Below are positions 1 through 7,578 of a stretch of DNA of 64,000 bases, piece by piece. The translations under genes and the position numbers were made by a program. Within the stretch, counting starts at the first letter, position 1. Each line of letters starts with the position of its first letter. Source of the stretch: JBCBDX01 sp039815825 (GTDB lineage: Bacteria > Pseudomonadota > Alphaproteobacteria > Rhizobiales > Rhizobiaceae); the NCBI GenBank assembly GCA_039815825.1, contig JBCBYO010000003.1, positions 62,001 to 126,000 on the forward strand, read 5' to 3'. The notes under the pieces were generated by a model. The model was given only the letters and a program-made list of their open reading frames with translations, did no database searches and was not told where the DNA came from.

Positions 1-465
1 ATCGCGCCATGTGGGCATGCGGCGATCAAGGTACGCCTCTAAGAGTTGCAGGCTCTCCAAATCGCCAGACGCCTCTTGGGCAAACTCCATCAGTTCGGCG
101 TCGGTCAAACTGTCGAGATCTTTGCCCTCGAAGTCGCCTTGAAGGATCAGGCCATTCATTTCTCCAGTGGTGTGATCTAGCTCCATCTCCAGGAGCGCCG
201 ATCGTACAGTGGATCGTCTTGCGGGACCGCCGCCGCTATAAGATACGCCGCGCATGCGCGAAAAAAGAGTGTAGGCGAAGACGAGCAGCGGGGCTCCAAT
301 GGCAATTCTGCCGGCAACAATAAACGCTATGCCGAAGACTGCGAAAACAGCGGGCAGTATCAGTCTTAAGTTGGACGCAATTTTCTCAGGAGACGTTGTG
401 AGAAAATACCAGACGCCCAGACCTAAAAAACTTGCCAGTCCGACCAAGAATATCAGCCAGTTCAT
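1..465 (-). CDS. DnaJ-family membrane-anchored protein, N-terminal part (cut by window edge)
   Basis: The reading frame opens at an ATG at 465 and stays open to base 1, giving 155 residues. It begins with a hydrophobic segment (MNWLIFLVGLASFLGLGVWY), then a second one (about residues 34-57). A soluble acidic part follows with the motifs ALLEMELDHTTGEM and LLEAYLDRRMPTW. This layout resembles the alphaproteobacterial membrane-bound DnaJ-domain proteins in which the J domain is at the C terminus; that part would lie left of base 1 and is not visible. The name therefore rests on the N-terminal half only. It is encoded next to a VWA protein in the same direction. Confidence 0.6.
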   Translation of the reverse strand, partial: MNWLIFLVGLASFLGLGVWYFLTTSPEKIASNLRLILPAVFAVFGIAFIVAGRIAIGAPLLVFAYTLFSRMRGVSYSGGGPARRSTVRSALLEMELDHTTGEMNGLILQGDFEGKDLDSLTDAELMEFAQEASGDLESLQLLEAYLDRRMPTWRD

Positions 466-478
466 GATCAGCCCCTGA

Positions 479-1213
479 TTACTGTTTGTTGCCTTTTAAG
501 TGCTCAATGAGAATGCGGTCGCTCTTACTGTCACGCGCGGTTAGTGCGCGCAAACCGCCGGTGGCGTAGACGGCAATGGATGAAAGAAGGTCTTTTAGAA
601 TACCGGGCGATTTGCTGTCGAAACGGAACCACCCTCCTCTCGTTAACCGCGCAATTTCCCTAAACGTCATTTCCGCAGCGCGATCTTGCCCTTCTTGAAA
701 CACGAACACCGGCACACCCAACATGCCCAACTCGCCTGCACGATGTCCAAGGCTGTCTGGGTTTTCCTCCATCGCATCGCCAATATAAATGACGGCGCTC
801 AATGGCGTTTCTCTGTGTGCTTTACGTGCGTGTCCAAGGACTTTGGATATTTGCGTCCGTCCAGCCTGACAACTTATCCGGCTCATTCTATTGGCGAGTG
901 TCTTACCATCCCTGGCCCAATCTGACGCGCGGCATTCACCAAAGCCTCTGAAGTAGACCAGCTGCATCTGCAGCGGTGTTGCCGTCGAAACGGCTTCAAA
1001 CATCTTACCCTGTATCTCCACCGCCAGGTCCCATGTTGGCTGTCTGCTCATTGTCGCGTCGAGCGCCAGCACGACGCGCCCCTTGCCATCCGTCGATGGT
1101 CTGATTTGCTCAGCAGCAGATAAAAACGCCGAGATATCGCCGGACGTTGATTTTTGGGGATCAAGACGTTGTGCCTGCTCGGTTTTCTGGACCAGTGGTT
1201 TTTTATCAGCCAT
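479..1213 (-). CDS. VWA domain-containing protein
   Basis: This is a soluble protein of 244 residues with a von Willebrand A fold. It has a beta strand plus LALDATMSRQPTWD (a variant of the metal-ion site) near residue 50, the conserved LVYFRGFGECRASDW, and VIYIGDAMEEN followed by GVPVFVFQEG. These signatures match a conserved alphaproteobacterial VWA family of unknown function. I chose the ATG at 1213 (MADKKPL) because family members start just before the VWA core. An upstream in-frame start at 1273 would overlap the MipZ gene by 11 bases. It sits 14 bases before the DnaJ-like gene and probably shares a transcript with it. The role is unknown; VWA domains usually mediate protein binding. Confidence 0.75.
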   Translation of the reverse strand: MADKKPLVQKTEQAQRLDPQKSTSGDISAFLSAAEQIRPSTDGKGRVVLALDATMSRQPTWDLAVEIQGKMFEAVSTATPLQMQLVYFRGFGECRASDWARDGKTLANRMSRISCQAGRTQISKVLGHARKAHRETPLSAVIYIGDAMEENPDSLGHRAGELGMLGVPVFVFQEGQDRAAEMTFREIARLTRGGWFRFDSKSPGILKDLLSSIAVYATGGLRALTARDSKSDRILIEHLKGNKQ

Positions 1214-1262
1214 GCCTACACATTTGGGCGATAAATCTACGATCGCAAGCGCCTGCGACGAC

Positions 1263-2213
1263 TCACTCCGCAAAGACGGGGGGCAGTTGGATTTTCGGTC
1301 GTGTATTGCCTAGCCAACGGCGCCGCGTTTCTTGGCGTCTGCGGCCCCGATCATTGATTGGCAGACCAAGCATTTCCACCAAACGCCGTACTTCTTTGCG
1401 GGCAGCTTGGTGGGAAAGCGATACATCCCCATGCTGGCCATATGGTTGGGTATCGAGAGCTGTTAGGCCTTTGTGGAAATATTCACGAAAGATAACCCGT
1501 TCACCTACTCCGTCGGCCAAACGGTAGCCGAGCATCATGCCGAGATCGCGCAAACAGTTGAATACGCGTTTTTCATTGCGCGATGTGATGGCTGATAGGC
1601 GGTTTCGCACAACCACCCAGTCGATGAGGCCCTCGCCGTTAGCACGCCGTTCACGGCGCGCTTCGCGCACGGTGAGCGCATAGTGCGTAGGTTCCAAAAT
1701 CTGAAACGTATCGGGATCAATCTTCGCCAATACGTCAAAATCGATGAAGCTATCGTTCACCGGCGTCACAAGTGTATCTGCAAATATATGTGCATGCTTG
1801 GACAGGGCCGTGTAGGAACCCGGAGTGTCGATGACGACAAAGTCGTAGCGTGGCTCCAATTCGTGATACAACGCTTCAAACGCAGCAAGTTGACATGCTT
1901 CATTCGGCCCATGTGGGTCATCAAGCCACTCGCGCACCTGCGGTAGATGGTAGTGAGCGGGTGCGCGTAACGCCTTTTCCAGGCCGGACTGCCATTTGCG
2001 CCGCGCCAACTGGTAAGAAGTGATCGTTGCCTGCCGGACATCCAGATCAATGGTCGCTACGCGAAAACCGAGATGCATCAATGCGATGGCGGCGTGCATG
2101 CTCATCGTGGATTTACCGGAGCCGCCCTTCTCGTTTCCGAATACGATAAAGTGACACGCATCGTTCTTTCTCGCGCGAACACCTACTCCCGGCAATGACT
2201 GAAAACGAACCAT
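1263..2213 (-). CDS. mipZ: MipZ, ParA-like ATPase that positions the division plane
   Basis: A ParA/MinD-superfamily ATPase with a deviant Walker A motif (GNEKGGSGKST, about residue 26), the switch I-like TIDLDVRQ, Walker B FVVIDTPG, and the MipZ-type stretch NDSFIDFDVL followed by a long basic C terminus with RNRLSAITSRN. In Caulobacter, MipZ forms a gradient from the ParB-bound origin and inhibits FtsZ away from midcell; the same role is inferred here. The start is uncertain. ATG 2213 has a GGTAGG-like sequence upstream, ATG 2255 would add 14 residues, and family alignment suggests translation could begin even nearer to the P-loop. It lies just upstream of the VWA gene on the same strand. 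Confidence 0.85.
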   Translation of the reverse strand: MVRFQSLPGVGVRARKNDACHFIVFGNEKGGSGKSTMSMHAAIALMHLGFRVATIDLDVRQATITSYQLARRKWQSGLEKALRAPAHYHLPQVREWLDDPHGPNEACQLAAFEALYHELEPRYDFVVIDTPGSYTALSKHAHIFADTLVTPVNDSFIDFDVLAKIDPDTFQILEPTHYALTVREARRERRANGEGLIDWVVVRNRLSAITSRNEKRVFNCLRDLGMMLGYRLADGVGERVIFREYFHKGLTALDTQPYGQHGDVSLSHQAARKEVRRLVEMLGLPINDRGRRRQETRRRWLGNTRPKIQLPPVFAE

Positions 2214-2326
2214 CGATCGTACGCTAAACCTACCCTGCCAACACGTATAACGCATGAGGACGTTGCTTGGAACGATAGATTGTTTTCAAGGCGACTGATT
2301 GGTTAGAATTATTGGCAAACGAACTG

Positions 2327-2761
2327 TTACAGTAACCCTAGTTCCGTGAGTTCAGCGCGCATGTCGGCCGGCATTTCGGTTCCGTCACCTGCGTTAATCG
2401 AAATATCTGCGGGCGCTTCGTGTGGTTTCAAATACCGCCATCCCTGAAACGGGCGTTTGGGCACTTGACGCGTCAAGATCGTCACCGGCTCTAAAACTAT
2501 ATTGCAGCGTTTAATGCCTTCATCATCGACAAATGGCCTAATGTCGACGACCGGTTGTCGACATTGTACGCGACCCTTTATGACCCAATACAACGAGCCT
2601 TTTCCGATGATGTCTTCTGCCTGTTTTGGATACATACGGGTGGTATGGAATTGCTCGCCCGGCAGGTTGTTGGCACGCCGTTGTGCGATCCGGTAGTCGA
2701 TCCAAGCGCGCAAATCATCAACGCTGTCGGCGCCGACGCAGAGTTTTATCAAGTGCATCAT
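2327..2761 (-). CDS. DUF1489 family protein
   Basis: A 144-residue cytoplasmic protein that begins MMHLIKLCVGADSVDDL and carries the family core HTTRMYPKQAEDI, GSLYWVIKG and the C-terminal KRPFQGWRYL. These match DUF1489 (Pfam PF07370), found almost only in Alphaproteobacteria and of unknown function. Length is normal for the family. Translation may start at either of the two adjacent ATG codons (2761 or 2758); no clear Shine-Dalgarno sequence is visible. It stands between mipZ and sdaA on the same strand, with gaps of about 110 and 80 bases. That spacing says little about its role. Confidence 0.85.
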   Translation of the reverse strand: MMHLIKLCVGADSVDDLRAWIDYRIAQRRANNLPGEQFHTTRMYPKQAEDIIGKGSLYWVIKGRVQCRQPVVDIRPFVDDEGIKRCNIVLEPVTILTRQVPKRPFQGWRYLKPHEAPADISINAGDGTEMPADMRAELTELGLL

Positions 2762-2843
2762 GGAGGCATGGTTGGCCTTTTGCGTTGGTCAACGTCAAGT
2801 GGGCAGATTTGCCATCCACAAAACTGCTCTTCAGCAAAGCGAT

Positions 2844-4244
2844 TCAACAATCTGGAACATTGACCGCGAGGCCGCCCAAGCTTGTTTCCTTATATTTGCT
2901 GCTCATGTCCGCGCCGGTCTGGCGCATGGTTTCAACGCAAGCGTCCAATGAAACAACATGATCGCCCGTTTCACGTACAGCAAGCGTTGCCGCAACAACC
3001 GCTTTTACCGCGGCGACCCCATTTCGTTCGATGCAAGGTATTTGAACAAGCCCCGCAATGGGATCACATGTCATGCCGAGGTGGTGTTCTAGCGCTATTT
3101 CCGCCGCATTTTCTATTTGTTCCGGCGTTCCACCCATGATTGCCGCCAGGCCGGCAGCTGCCATTGCCGCGGCACTACCAACCTCACCTTGGCAGCCAAC
3201 TTCAGCTCCTGAAATAGAGGCGTTGTTTTTGATGATGCCTCCAATTGCTGCAGCTGTTAGTAGATACTCCCGCGCGCTGTCCTTGTCAGTCCGACCCAGA
3301 AACACTGTCGCATATTTCATAACGGCTGGCACGACACCTGCAGCCCCATTTGTTGGCGCCGTGACCACCCGGCTTCCGGCGGCATTTTCTTCATTGACGG
3401 CCATCGCATAGACGGCAAGCCATTCATTGGCCTCAACGGGGTTGAGCGTGTTCAAACCGCGTTCCGCGCCGAGTTTTTGCGCGAGCGCTGCCGCGCGGCG
3501 TTGCACTTTAAGGCCACCCGGCAAAACGCCCTCACTGGCCATACCGCGTTCAATGCAAGCGTCCATGGTTGCCCAGATTTCGTCGAGGCCCGCATCGAGT
3601 TCGGCGGAAGTTTGGAACCGGTTTTCGTTGCGCCGCTTCATGTCCGCGATAGACAAGGACGATTGCTTTGCCATTTCCAGCATTTGCTGACCATTTTTGA
3701 ATGGATAAGGCACCGCTCTGGCGTCGGCGTCCAATGATTGGCTGTGCTGCGCTTTCATTTCCTCTTCTGAACGGACGAAACCGCCACCAACCGAATAAAA
3801 AGTTCGCTTTAGTAGAACCCGATCGTCACTATCCAAAGCTTCAAAAGCCATGGCGTTCGGGTGAAGCGGCAGGCTTTCTTTTTTGTGGAAGACAATGTCG
3901 TCGGCAAAATCGAAAAAGTACGGTTCGTGCCCAGGCGGTTCTGTGGTTTTGTTGACCCTAATTCGATCCAAACGTCGTGACATGTCATCTGGATCGATCT
4001 TTGCGGGGTGAGCCCCATCCAAACCAAGTGCAATGGCGCGGTCTGTTGCGTGTCCGACACCAGTTAGGGCCAAGGAACCGAAAAGGTGCGCACGCAGCCG
4101 CGCCACTTTGGCTCCAACCGGCCTCGGCCATTTGTTTCCGGCAAGCTCATCAAGGAAAAGACCAGCAGCAATCATTGGCCCCATCGTGTGCGATGACGAT
4201 GGCCCGATACCAAGTTTGAATAGTTCGAAAACCGAAGAGAACAT
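2844..4244 (-). CDS. sdaA: L-serine ammonia-lyase, single-chain iron-sulfur type
   Basis: Converts L-serine to pyruvate and ammonia using a [4Fe-4S] cluster. The protein has 466 residues, the length of the fused alpha-plus-beta type. The N-terminal half starts with SSVFELFKLGIGPSSSHTMG, typical of the beta domain. The C-terminal half holds the substrate/cluster region with AEVGCQGEVGSA, MTCDPIAGLV and IPCIERNG, which supply the three cluster cysteines. The C terminus SLGGLAVNVPDC ends in the conserved cysteine residue found in this family. It appears to be transcribed alone. Serine degradation fits the amino-acid importer further right, but there is no direct link. Confidence 0.95.
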   Translation of the reverse strand: MFSSVFELFKLGIGPSSSHTMGPMIAAGLFLDELAGNKWPRPVGAKVARLRAHLFGSLALTGVGHATDRAIALGLDGAHPAKIDPDDMSRRLDRIRVNKTTEPPGHEPYFFDFADDIVFHKKESLPLHPNAMAFEALDSDDRVLLKRTFYSVGGGFVRSEEEMKAQHSQSLDADARAVPYPFKNGQQMLEMAKQSSLSIADMKRRNENRFQTSAELDAGLDEIWATMDACIERGMASEGVLPGGLKVQRRAAALAQKLGAERGLNTLNPVEANEWLAVYAMAVNEENAAGSRVVTAPTNGAAGVVPAVMKYATVFLGRTDKDSAREYLLTAAAIGGIIKNNASISGAEVGCQGEVGSAAAMAAAGLAAIMGGTPEQIENAAEIALEHHLGMTCDPIAGLVQIPCIERNGVAAVKAVVAATLAVRETGDHVVSLDACVETMRQTGADMSSKYKETSLGGLAVNVPDC

Positions 4245-4337
4245 GCCGATGCACCCGTTTAAATAGACGGTGCCTCTTGCCGCCTTGCGGCGCTCCCGAG
4301 ACGGCGACGTAGATTACTTTAATGCCGACATTTCGCG

Positions 4338-4478
4338 TCAGGAAAGTGTAGTCACGCTTTGACCGGCAATGTCGCCATTGTCTCCGCCAACCAAAAGAAC
4401 AATAGCGATAAGAAGTGCAAACCCTGCCAGCGCCCAAAAAGTCACGCCCCACGAAGGCTTTGTTGTGTCGTCGTACAT
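4338..4478 (-). CDS. Small single-pass membrane protein (46 aa)
   Basis: A short open frame on the minus strand starts with ATG at 4478 and ends with TGA at 4338. The product begins MYDDTTKPSWG, continues with one strongly hydrophobic stretch (about residues 12-31, WALAGFALLIAIVLLV) and ends GQSVTTLS. A purine-rich GGTGGCGGA lies before the start. A soluble charged head, one helix and a short tail look like a real small protein rather than chance. It lies 93 bases upstream of sdaA on the same strand and could be its leader-operon partner. I do not recognise the family. Confidence 0.5.
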   Translation of the reverse strand: MYDDTTKPSWGVTFWALAGFALLIAIVLLVGGDNGDIAGQSVTTLS

Positions 4479-4596
4479 ATCGTTCCGCCACCCGATTTCG
4501 GCAAGCGCATAGCTGCGCAGGAGCGGTTTCGCAATGGCTGAACAACCAGATGGCTGACTAAAAGTTAATCATAAAACGGATCGAGAAATTTTTGTG

Positions 4597-4610
4597 ATTT
4601 GATATCAAAT
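4597..4610. promoter_or_regulatory. Perfect 14-bp palindrome upstream of the EamA gene
   Basis: ATTTGATATCAAAT reads the same on both strands. It lies about 115 bases before the EamA transporter start, in the gap of roughly 250 bases between two divergent units. The surrounding bases are AT-rich. A repressor or activator dimer site is plausible, but no regulator gene adjoins it, so the call is only structural. Confidence 0.35.
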
Positions 4611-4724
4611 GCTTGCATCATCCTTCGATTATTTGGTTATTAACAATTTATGCTTTGCGCCTTTGAACTTGCCGTATTGGGTCATGCCGTGCTTGACCTT
4701 TCTGATACGACTTAAGGAGCAGTA

Positions 4725-5633
4725 ATGGCTTCCCACAACGCCACTGTAACAACAATCAGGCAAGCAAGCGGCTTTGATATCGGCATGTTAGTCCTGATCT
4801 CTCTGATTTGGGCGTCGGCGTTTGTTGCCATTAAAGTTGCGGTACCCGCTGTAGGCCCACTTTGGTTGGCCGCCATTCGTGTCGTTGTTGGTTGTTTGGC
4901 GGTTCTACCCTTCGCCCTCAAGGCCGGCATCGAGTTACCTCAAAGCATGGGGGTTTGGATCTTGGTGATCTGCATGTCGCTTCTCAACGTGGTTATACCG
5001 TTTTTCTTGATCGCTTGGGCCGAGCTGACAATCGATGCCGGGGTTGCGTCGCTTCTTATGGGTGTTGGCCCTATCTTGGCGCTACTTGCGGGGCATTTCT
5101 TCACCGTCGATGACCGGATAAACCGCTGGAAGCTGCTGGCGGTTTTGCTGGGGTTCAGCGGCGTGGTGATACTGGTTGGCGGTGACGCCATGAAACAGTT
5201 GGGTGGACGCAACACGCTTGCACAATTGGCCGCTTTGGGAGGTGCGCTTTGTTATGTAACAGCAGGAACACTGATCCGCAAAATCCCGATAGGCTCCGTG
5301 CGCCTAGCATTTTTGGCCTTGAGTATTGGTAGCGCGGTGCTGTTGCCGATCGCACTTATCGTTGATGGTCCGCCATCGCTACCAGGACCTCTACCGGCGG
5401 CCGCCCTGCTCTATTTGGGGCTCATCCCAACCGGCATCGCCTACGTGATGCGTTTTCACCTGATCAACGCGGTGGGTTATTCAACCTTTTCGCTTTCGGT
5501 GAATATGATACCAATTTTCGGCGTCTTGCTTGGAGCGCTACTGCTTGCAGAGAGGCCAAGCCCACAAGCGGGCATCGCCTTAGCGCTCGTGATCTGCGGG
5601 TTGTTCTTTGCTAGAATGGGCGGCAAGAAATAG
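4725..5633 (+). CDS. EamA/DMT-superfamily exporter
   Basis: An inner-membrane protein of 302 residues with about ten hydrophobic helices in two EamA repeats. The first is LISLIWASAFVAIKVAVP, with its conserved helix end AAIRVVVGCLAVLPF; the second half has LGLIPTGIAYVMRFHLI and the final pair of helices ending GLFFARMGGKK. Members of this family export amino acids or other small metabolites; the substrate cannot be told here. AAGGAG stands six bases before the ATG. Its stop codon overlaps the GTG start of the next gene by one base, so the three genes 4725-7100 form a translationally coupled operon. Confidence 0.85.
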   Translation: MASHNATVTTIRQASGFDIGMLVLISLIWASAFVAIKVAVPAVGPLWLAAIRVVVGCLAVLPFALKAGIELPQSMGVWILVICMSLLNVVIPFFLIAWAELTIDAGVASLLMGVGPILALLAGHFFTVDDRINRWKLLAVLLGFSGVVILVGGDAMKQLGGRNTLAQLAALGGALCYVTAGTLIRKIPIGSVRLAFLALSIGSAVLLPIALIVDGPPSLPGPLPAAALLYLGLIPTGIAYVMRFHLINAVGYSTFSLSVNMIPIFGVLLGALLLAERPSPQAGIALALVICGLFFARMGGKK

Positions 5634-6628
5634 TGGGTAGCGCCGAACTCATTCCGAAACGAATTTCGGCGATTGACTGGGCCCGCGGTGTCGCTCTTGT
5701 CGCCATGGCGGTCTACCATTTCACCTGGGATCTGACCTTTTTTGGCTATATCGACACCAGCGTTGCGACGACAGGCCCCATGCGTTGGTTTGCGCGAACA
5801 ATCGCATCTTCGTTCCTTTTTCTTGTAGGTATCAGCCTGGTGCTCGCGCATGGCAGGCAAATACGGTGGCCGTCCTTTGGTCGGCGCCTTCTGCTTGTCG
5901 CAGGGTGCGCGCTCCTGATCAGTGCGGCAACTTGGCTCGCTGTTCGAGATAGCTTTGTCTACTTCGGCATCCTGCATCACATCACCGTTGCCAGCGTTAT
6001 CGGCTTGGCGTTCATACGCTTGGATTGGCGCTTACTGGTGCCTCTTGCGTTATTGACCTTTTTGGCTGGGGTCTACCTGCCGTCACCTTTTTTCGATCGA
6101 CCATGGCTTTTGTGGACCGGTCTTAACACCATGGTTCGCCCTTCAAATGACTACGTCCCGATTTTTCCATGGTTTGGTGCCGTTCTATTGGGAATGGCGT
6201 TTGCGAAATCGCCACTCATCAGGTTCGCTGCAAACCTCTGGAATAACGGGAGTTTCAGTGGTGCCAGCAAAGTACTTATCTGGATGGGGCGTCGGTCACT
6301 GTTGGTCTATATGGTTCACCAACCGATACTCATCGGGTTGGTTTTTGCCGCTACTTGGGTCTATCCACCCACCACCATTGATGAATTTGCTTTCCCGCCA
6401 GACTCATTTTTAGATGCCTGCGAACAGACATGTTTGGACACAAGTTCGGCTGAGTTCTGTATCTCATACTGCGCTTGTACCGACTATCGGCTGCAGCAGC
6501 AGGAACTTAAATCCGACCTGCTTTCCGGCGCGATTGCTGTGGATGATCCGGCCGTTGTTGACATTACGAGGCAATGTACGGCCGATATTGCAGAAGCACT
6601 TCAAGACTTTGGGGAAAGTAATGAGTAA
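5633..6628 (+). CDS. DUF1624 (heparan-alpha-glucosaminide N-acetyltransferase-like) membrane protein
   Basis: A polytopic membrane protein of 331 residues. It has the signature RISAIDWARGVALVAMAVYH at the N terminus, ILHHITVASVIGL in the middle and LLVYMVHQPILIGL near residue 230, all typical of DUF1624 (PF07786), which is related to transmembrane acetyltransferases. After the last helix comes an extra soluble tail of about 85 residues containing seven cysteines (CEQTCLD, FCISYCACTDY, QCTADI). The GTG start at 5633 overlaps the stop of the EamA gene (TAGTG). The end overlaps the next gene by 8 bases. The acceptor substrate is unknown. Confidence 0.8.
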   Translation: MGSAELIPKRISAIDWARGVALVAMAVYHFTWDLTFFGYIDTSVATTGPMRWFARTIASSFLFLVGISLVLAHGRQIRWPSFGRRLLLVAGCALLISAATWLAVRDSFVYFGILHHITVASVIGLAFIRLDWRLLVPLALLTFLAGVYLPSPFFDRPWLLWTGLNTMVRPSNDYVPIFPWFGAVLLGMAFAKSPLIRFAANLWNNGSFSGASKVLIWMGRRSLLVYMVHQPILIGLVFAATWVYPPTTIDEFAFPPDSFLDACEQTCLDTSSAEFCISYCACTDYRLQQQELKSDLLSGAIAVDDPAVVDITRQCTADIAEALQDFGESNE

Positions 6629-7100
6629 TGACAGCGCGCCGTTTTCAGACCGCCCCAACCGGCTGCCATGGCCGCCTATGATATTGGTGTTGGCGCTTTT
6701 CGGCGGATATTTGCTTCAAAATTCATATCCAACCGGCATAGCTTTCCCGGGCAATACTCGCCTGATCGGCGGTGGGGTGATTGCGCTGGCACTGCTTATC
6801 GATGTGGCAGCGATGTACACGTTGTGGCGTGGTCGAACCACGATCCTGCCAAACCAGAAGAGCGACAATCTGGTCGCGTCTGGCATTTTTCGCTTAAGTC
6901 GAAACCCGATCTACGTGGCGAACGTGCTGTTGATCATCGGCTTTGCTTTACGTTGGAGCAATGCATGGTTGTTCTTGCTGGCACCGCTTGCAGGCCTCGC
7001 CACCCAGGAATTAGCAATCAAACGCGAAGAGAAGCATTTGGAAGCGCAGTTCGGTGATGAGTATCTCAGCTATAAATCGCGGGTGCGTCGCTGGCTTTGA
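6621..7100 (+). CDS. Isoprenylcysteine carboxyl-methyltransferase-like integral membrane protein
   Basis: A 159-residue membrane protein with about four to five helices and the C-terminal signature of the ICMT/PEMT methyltransferase group: GIFRLSRNPIYVANVLLIIG followed by REEKHLEAQFGDEYLSYKSR and RRWL. In bacteria such proteins are presumed S-adenosylmethionine-dependent methyltransferases of lipids or small compounds; the substrate is unknown. The ATG at 6621 lies inside the end of the DUF1624 gene (GGGGAAAG upstream), which indicates coupling. A longer frame upstream of this start is only the shadow of the DUF1624 gene. Confidence 0.8.
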   Translation: MSNDSAPFSDRPNRLPWPPMILVLALFGGYLLQNSYPTGIAFPGNTRLIGGGVIALALLIDVAAMYTLWRGRTTILPNQKSDNLVASGIFRLSRNPIYVANVLLIIGFALRWSNAWLFLLAPLAGLATQELAIKREEKHLEAQFGDEYLSYKSRVRRWL

Positions 7101-7103
7101 ATA

Positions 7104-7490
7104 TCAGGATGTGACGCGCAACTCTGCCAGGCGGTTCATGCAGGCATCTTCCACCTGATCGAGCTCGCTTAACGTATCCTCGATGTCTTTTCGCTTCTGG
7201 CGCAGTTCGGCGCGTTTGCTTTCTACGCCTTCAATGATTTTGTTCAATTGGCCTGATTCGCCCGGCGGCGACTTGTACATTTCGATGATGTCACGGATTT
7301 CTGCGATGGAAAAACCAAGGCGTTTTCCTCGTAAAATCTGCTTGATCAAGACCCGATCGGAAGGTCGAAACAGCCGGGTGCGACCACGTCTTACGGGCTT
7401 TACAAGGCCCTCGTCTTCGTAAAAGCGCAGTGTTCGCGTGGAGATGTCAAACTCGCGCGTCAGCTCCGTAATTGTATAAAAATCTTTCAT
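7104..7490 (-). CDS. MerR-family transcriptional regulator
   Basis: A 128-residue regulator. The N-terminal winged helix is clear: YTITELTREFDISTRTLRFY, then EDEGLVKPVRRGRTRLFRPS and the RGKRLGFSIAEI second helix pair. A coiled coil follows (residues 75-120: LNKIIEGVESKRAELRQKRK). No metal-binding cysteine set is present, so an organic effector is more likely than a metal. It resembles the LiuR branch that controls branched-chain amino acid and fatty acid breakdown, though none of those genes is adjacent. ATG 7490 has GGAG three bases before it. A TTG codon at 7499 is a less likely start. Confidence 0.85.
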   Translation of the reverse strand: MKDFYTITELTREFDISTRTLRFYEDEGLVKPVRRGRTRLFRPSDRVLIKQILRGKRLGFSIAEIRDIIEMYKSPPGESGQLNKIIEGVESKRAELRQKRKDIEDTLSELDQVEDACMNRLAELRVTS

Positions 7491-7523
7491 CGTCTCCAAC
7501 CCGCATGCGTCCCCACGGCATAG

Positions 7524-7553
7524 GTCATAGAAAAACTCTTACGTAAAAGTCAA
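7524..7553 (-). promoter_or_regulatory. MerR-type promoter with palindrome in an 18-bp spacer
   Basis: Read on the minus strand, TTGACT (7553-7548) and TATGAC (7529-7524) are separated by 18 bases. The dyad ACTTTTACGTAAGAGT (7550-7535) covers the spacer. Long spacers filled by a dyad are the hallmark of promoters that MerR proteins activate by DNA distortion. It lies 34 bases before the merR-like start, so autoregulation is likely. The TTTACGTAA core resembles LiuR-type sites. Confidence 0.6.
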
Positions 7554-7578
7554 TTATTTTAGCGTGATGCTTTGGTTT

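Noticed and set aside
4150..4545. 131-codon open frame on the minus strand across the sdaA start and upstream gap
   Set aside because: It overlaps the start of sdaA in another frame and its product is rich in Cys, His and Arg with no recognisable motif. The 46-codon frame inside the gap, with a clean membrane helix, is the better candidate.
6414..6620. 69-codon N-terminal extension of the methyltransferase-like gene
   Set aside because: This part lies wholly inside the DUF1624 gene in another frame and does not resemble the family. ATG 6621 gives a normal-length protein.
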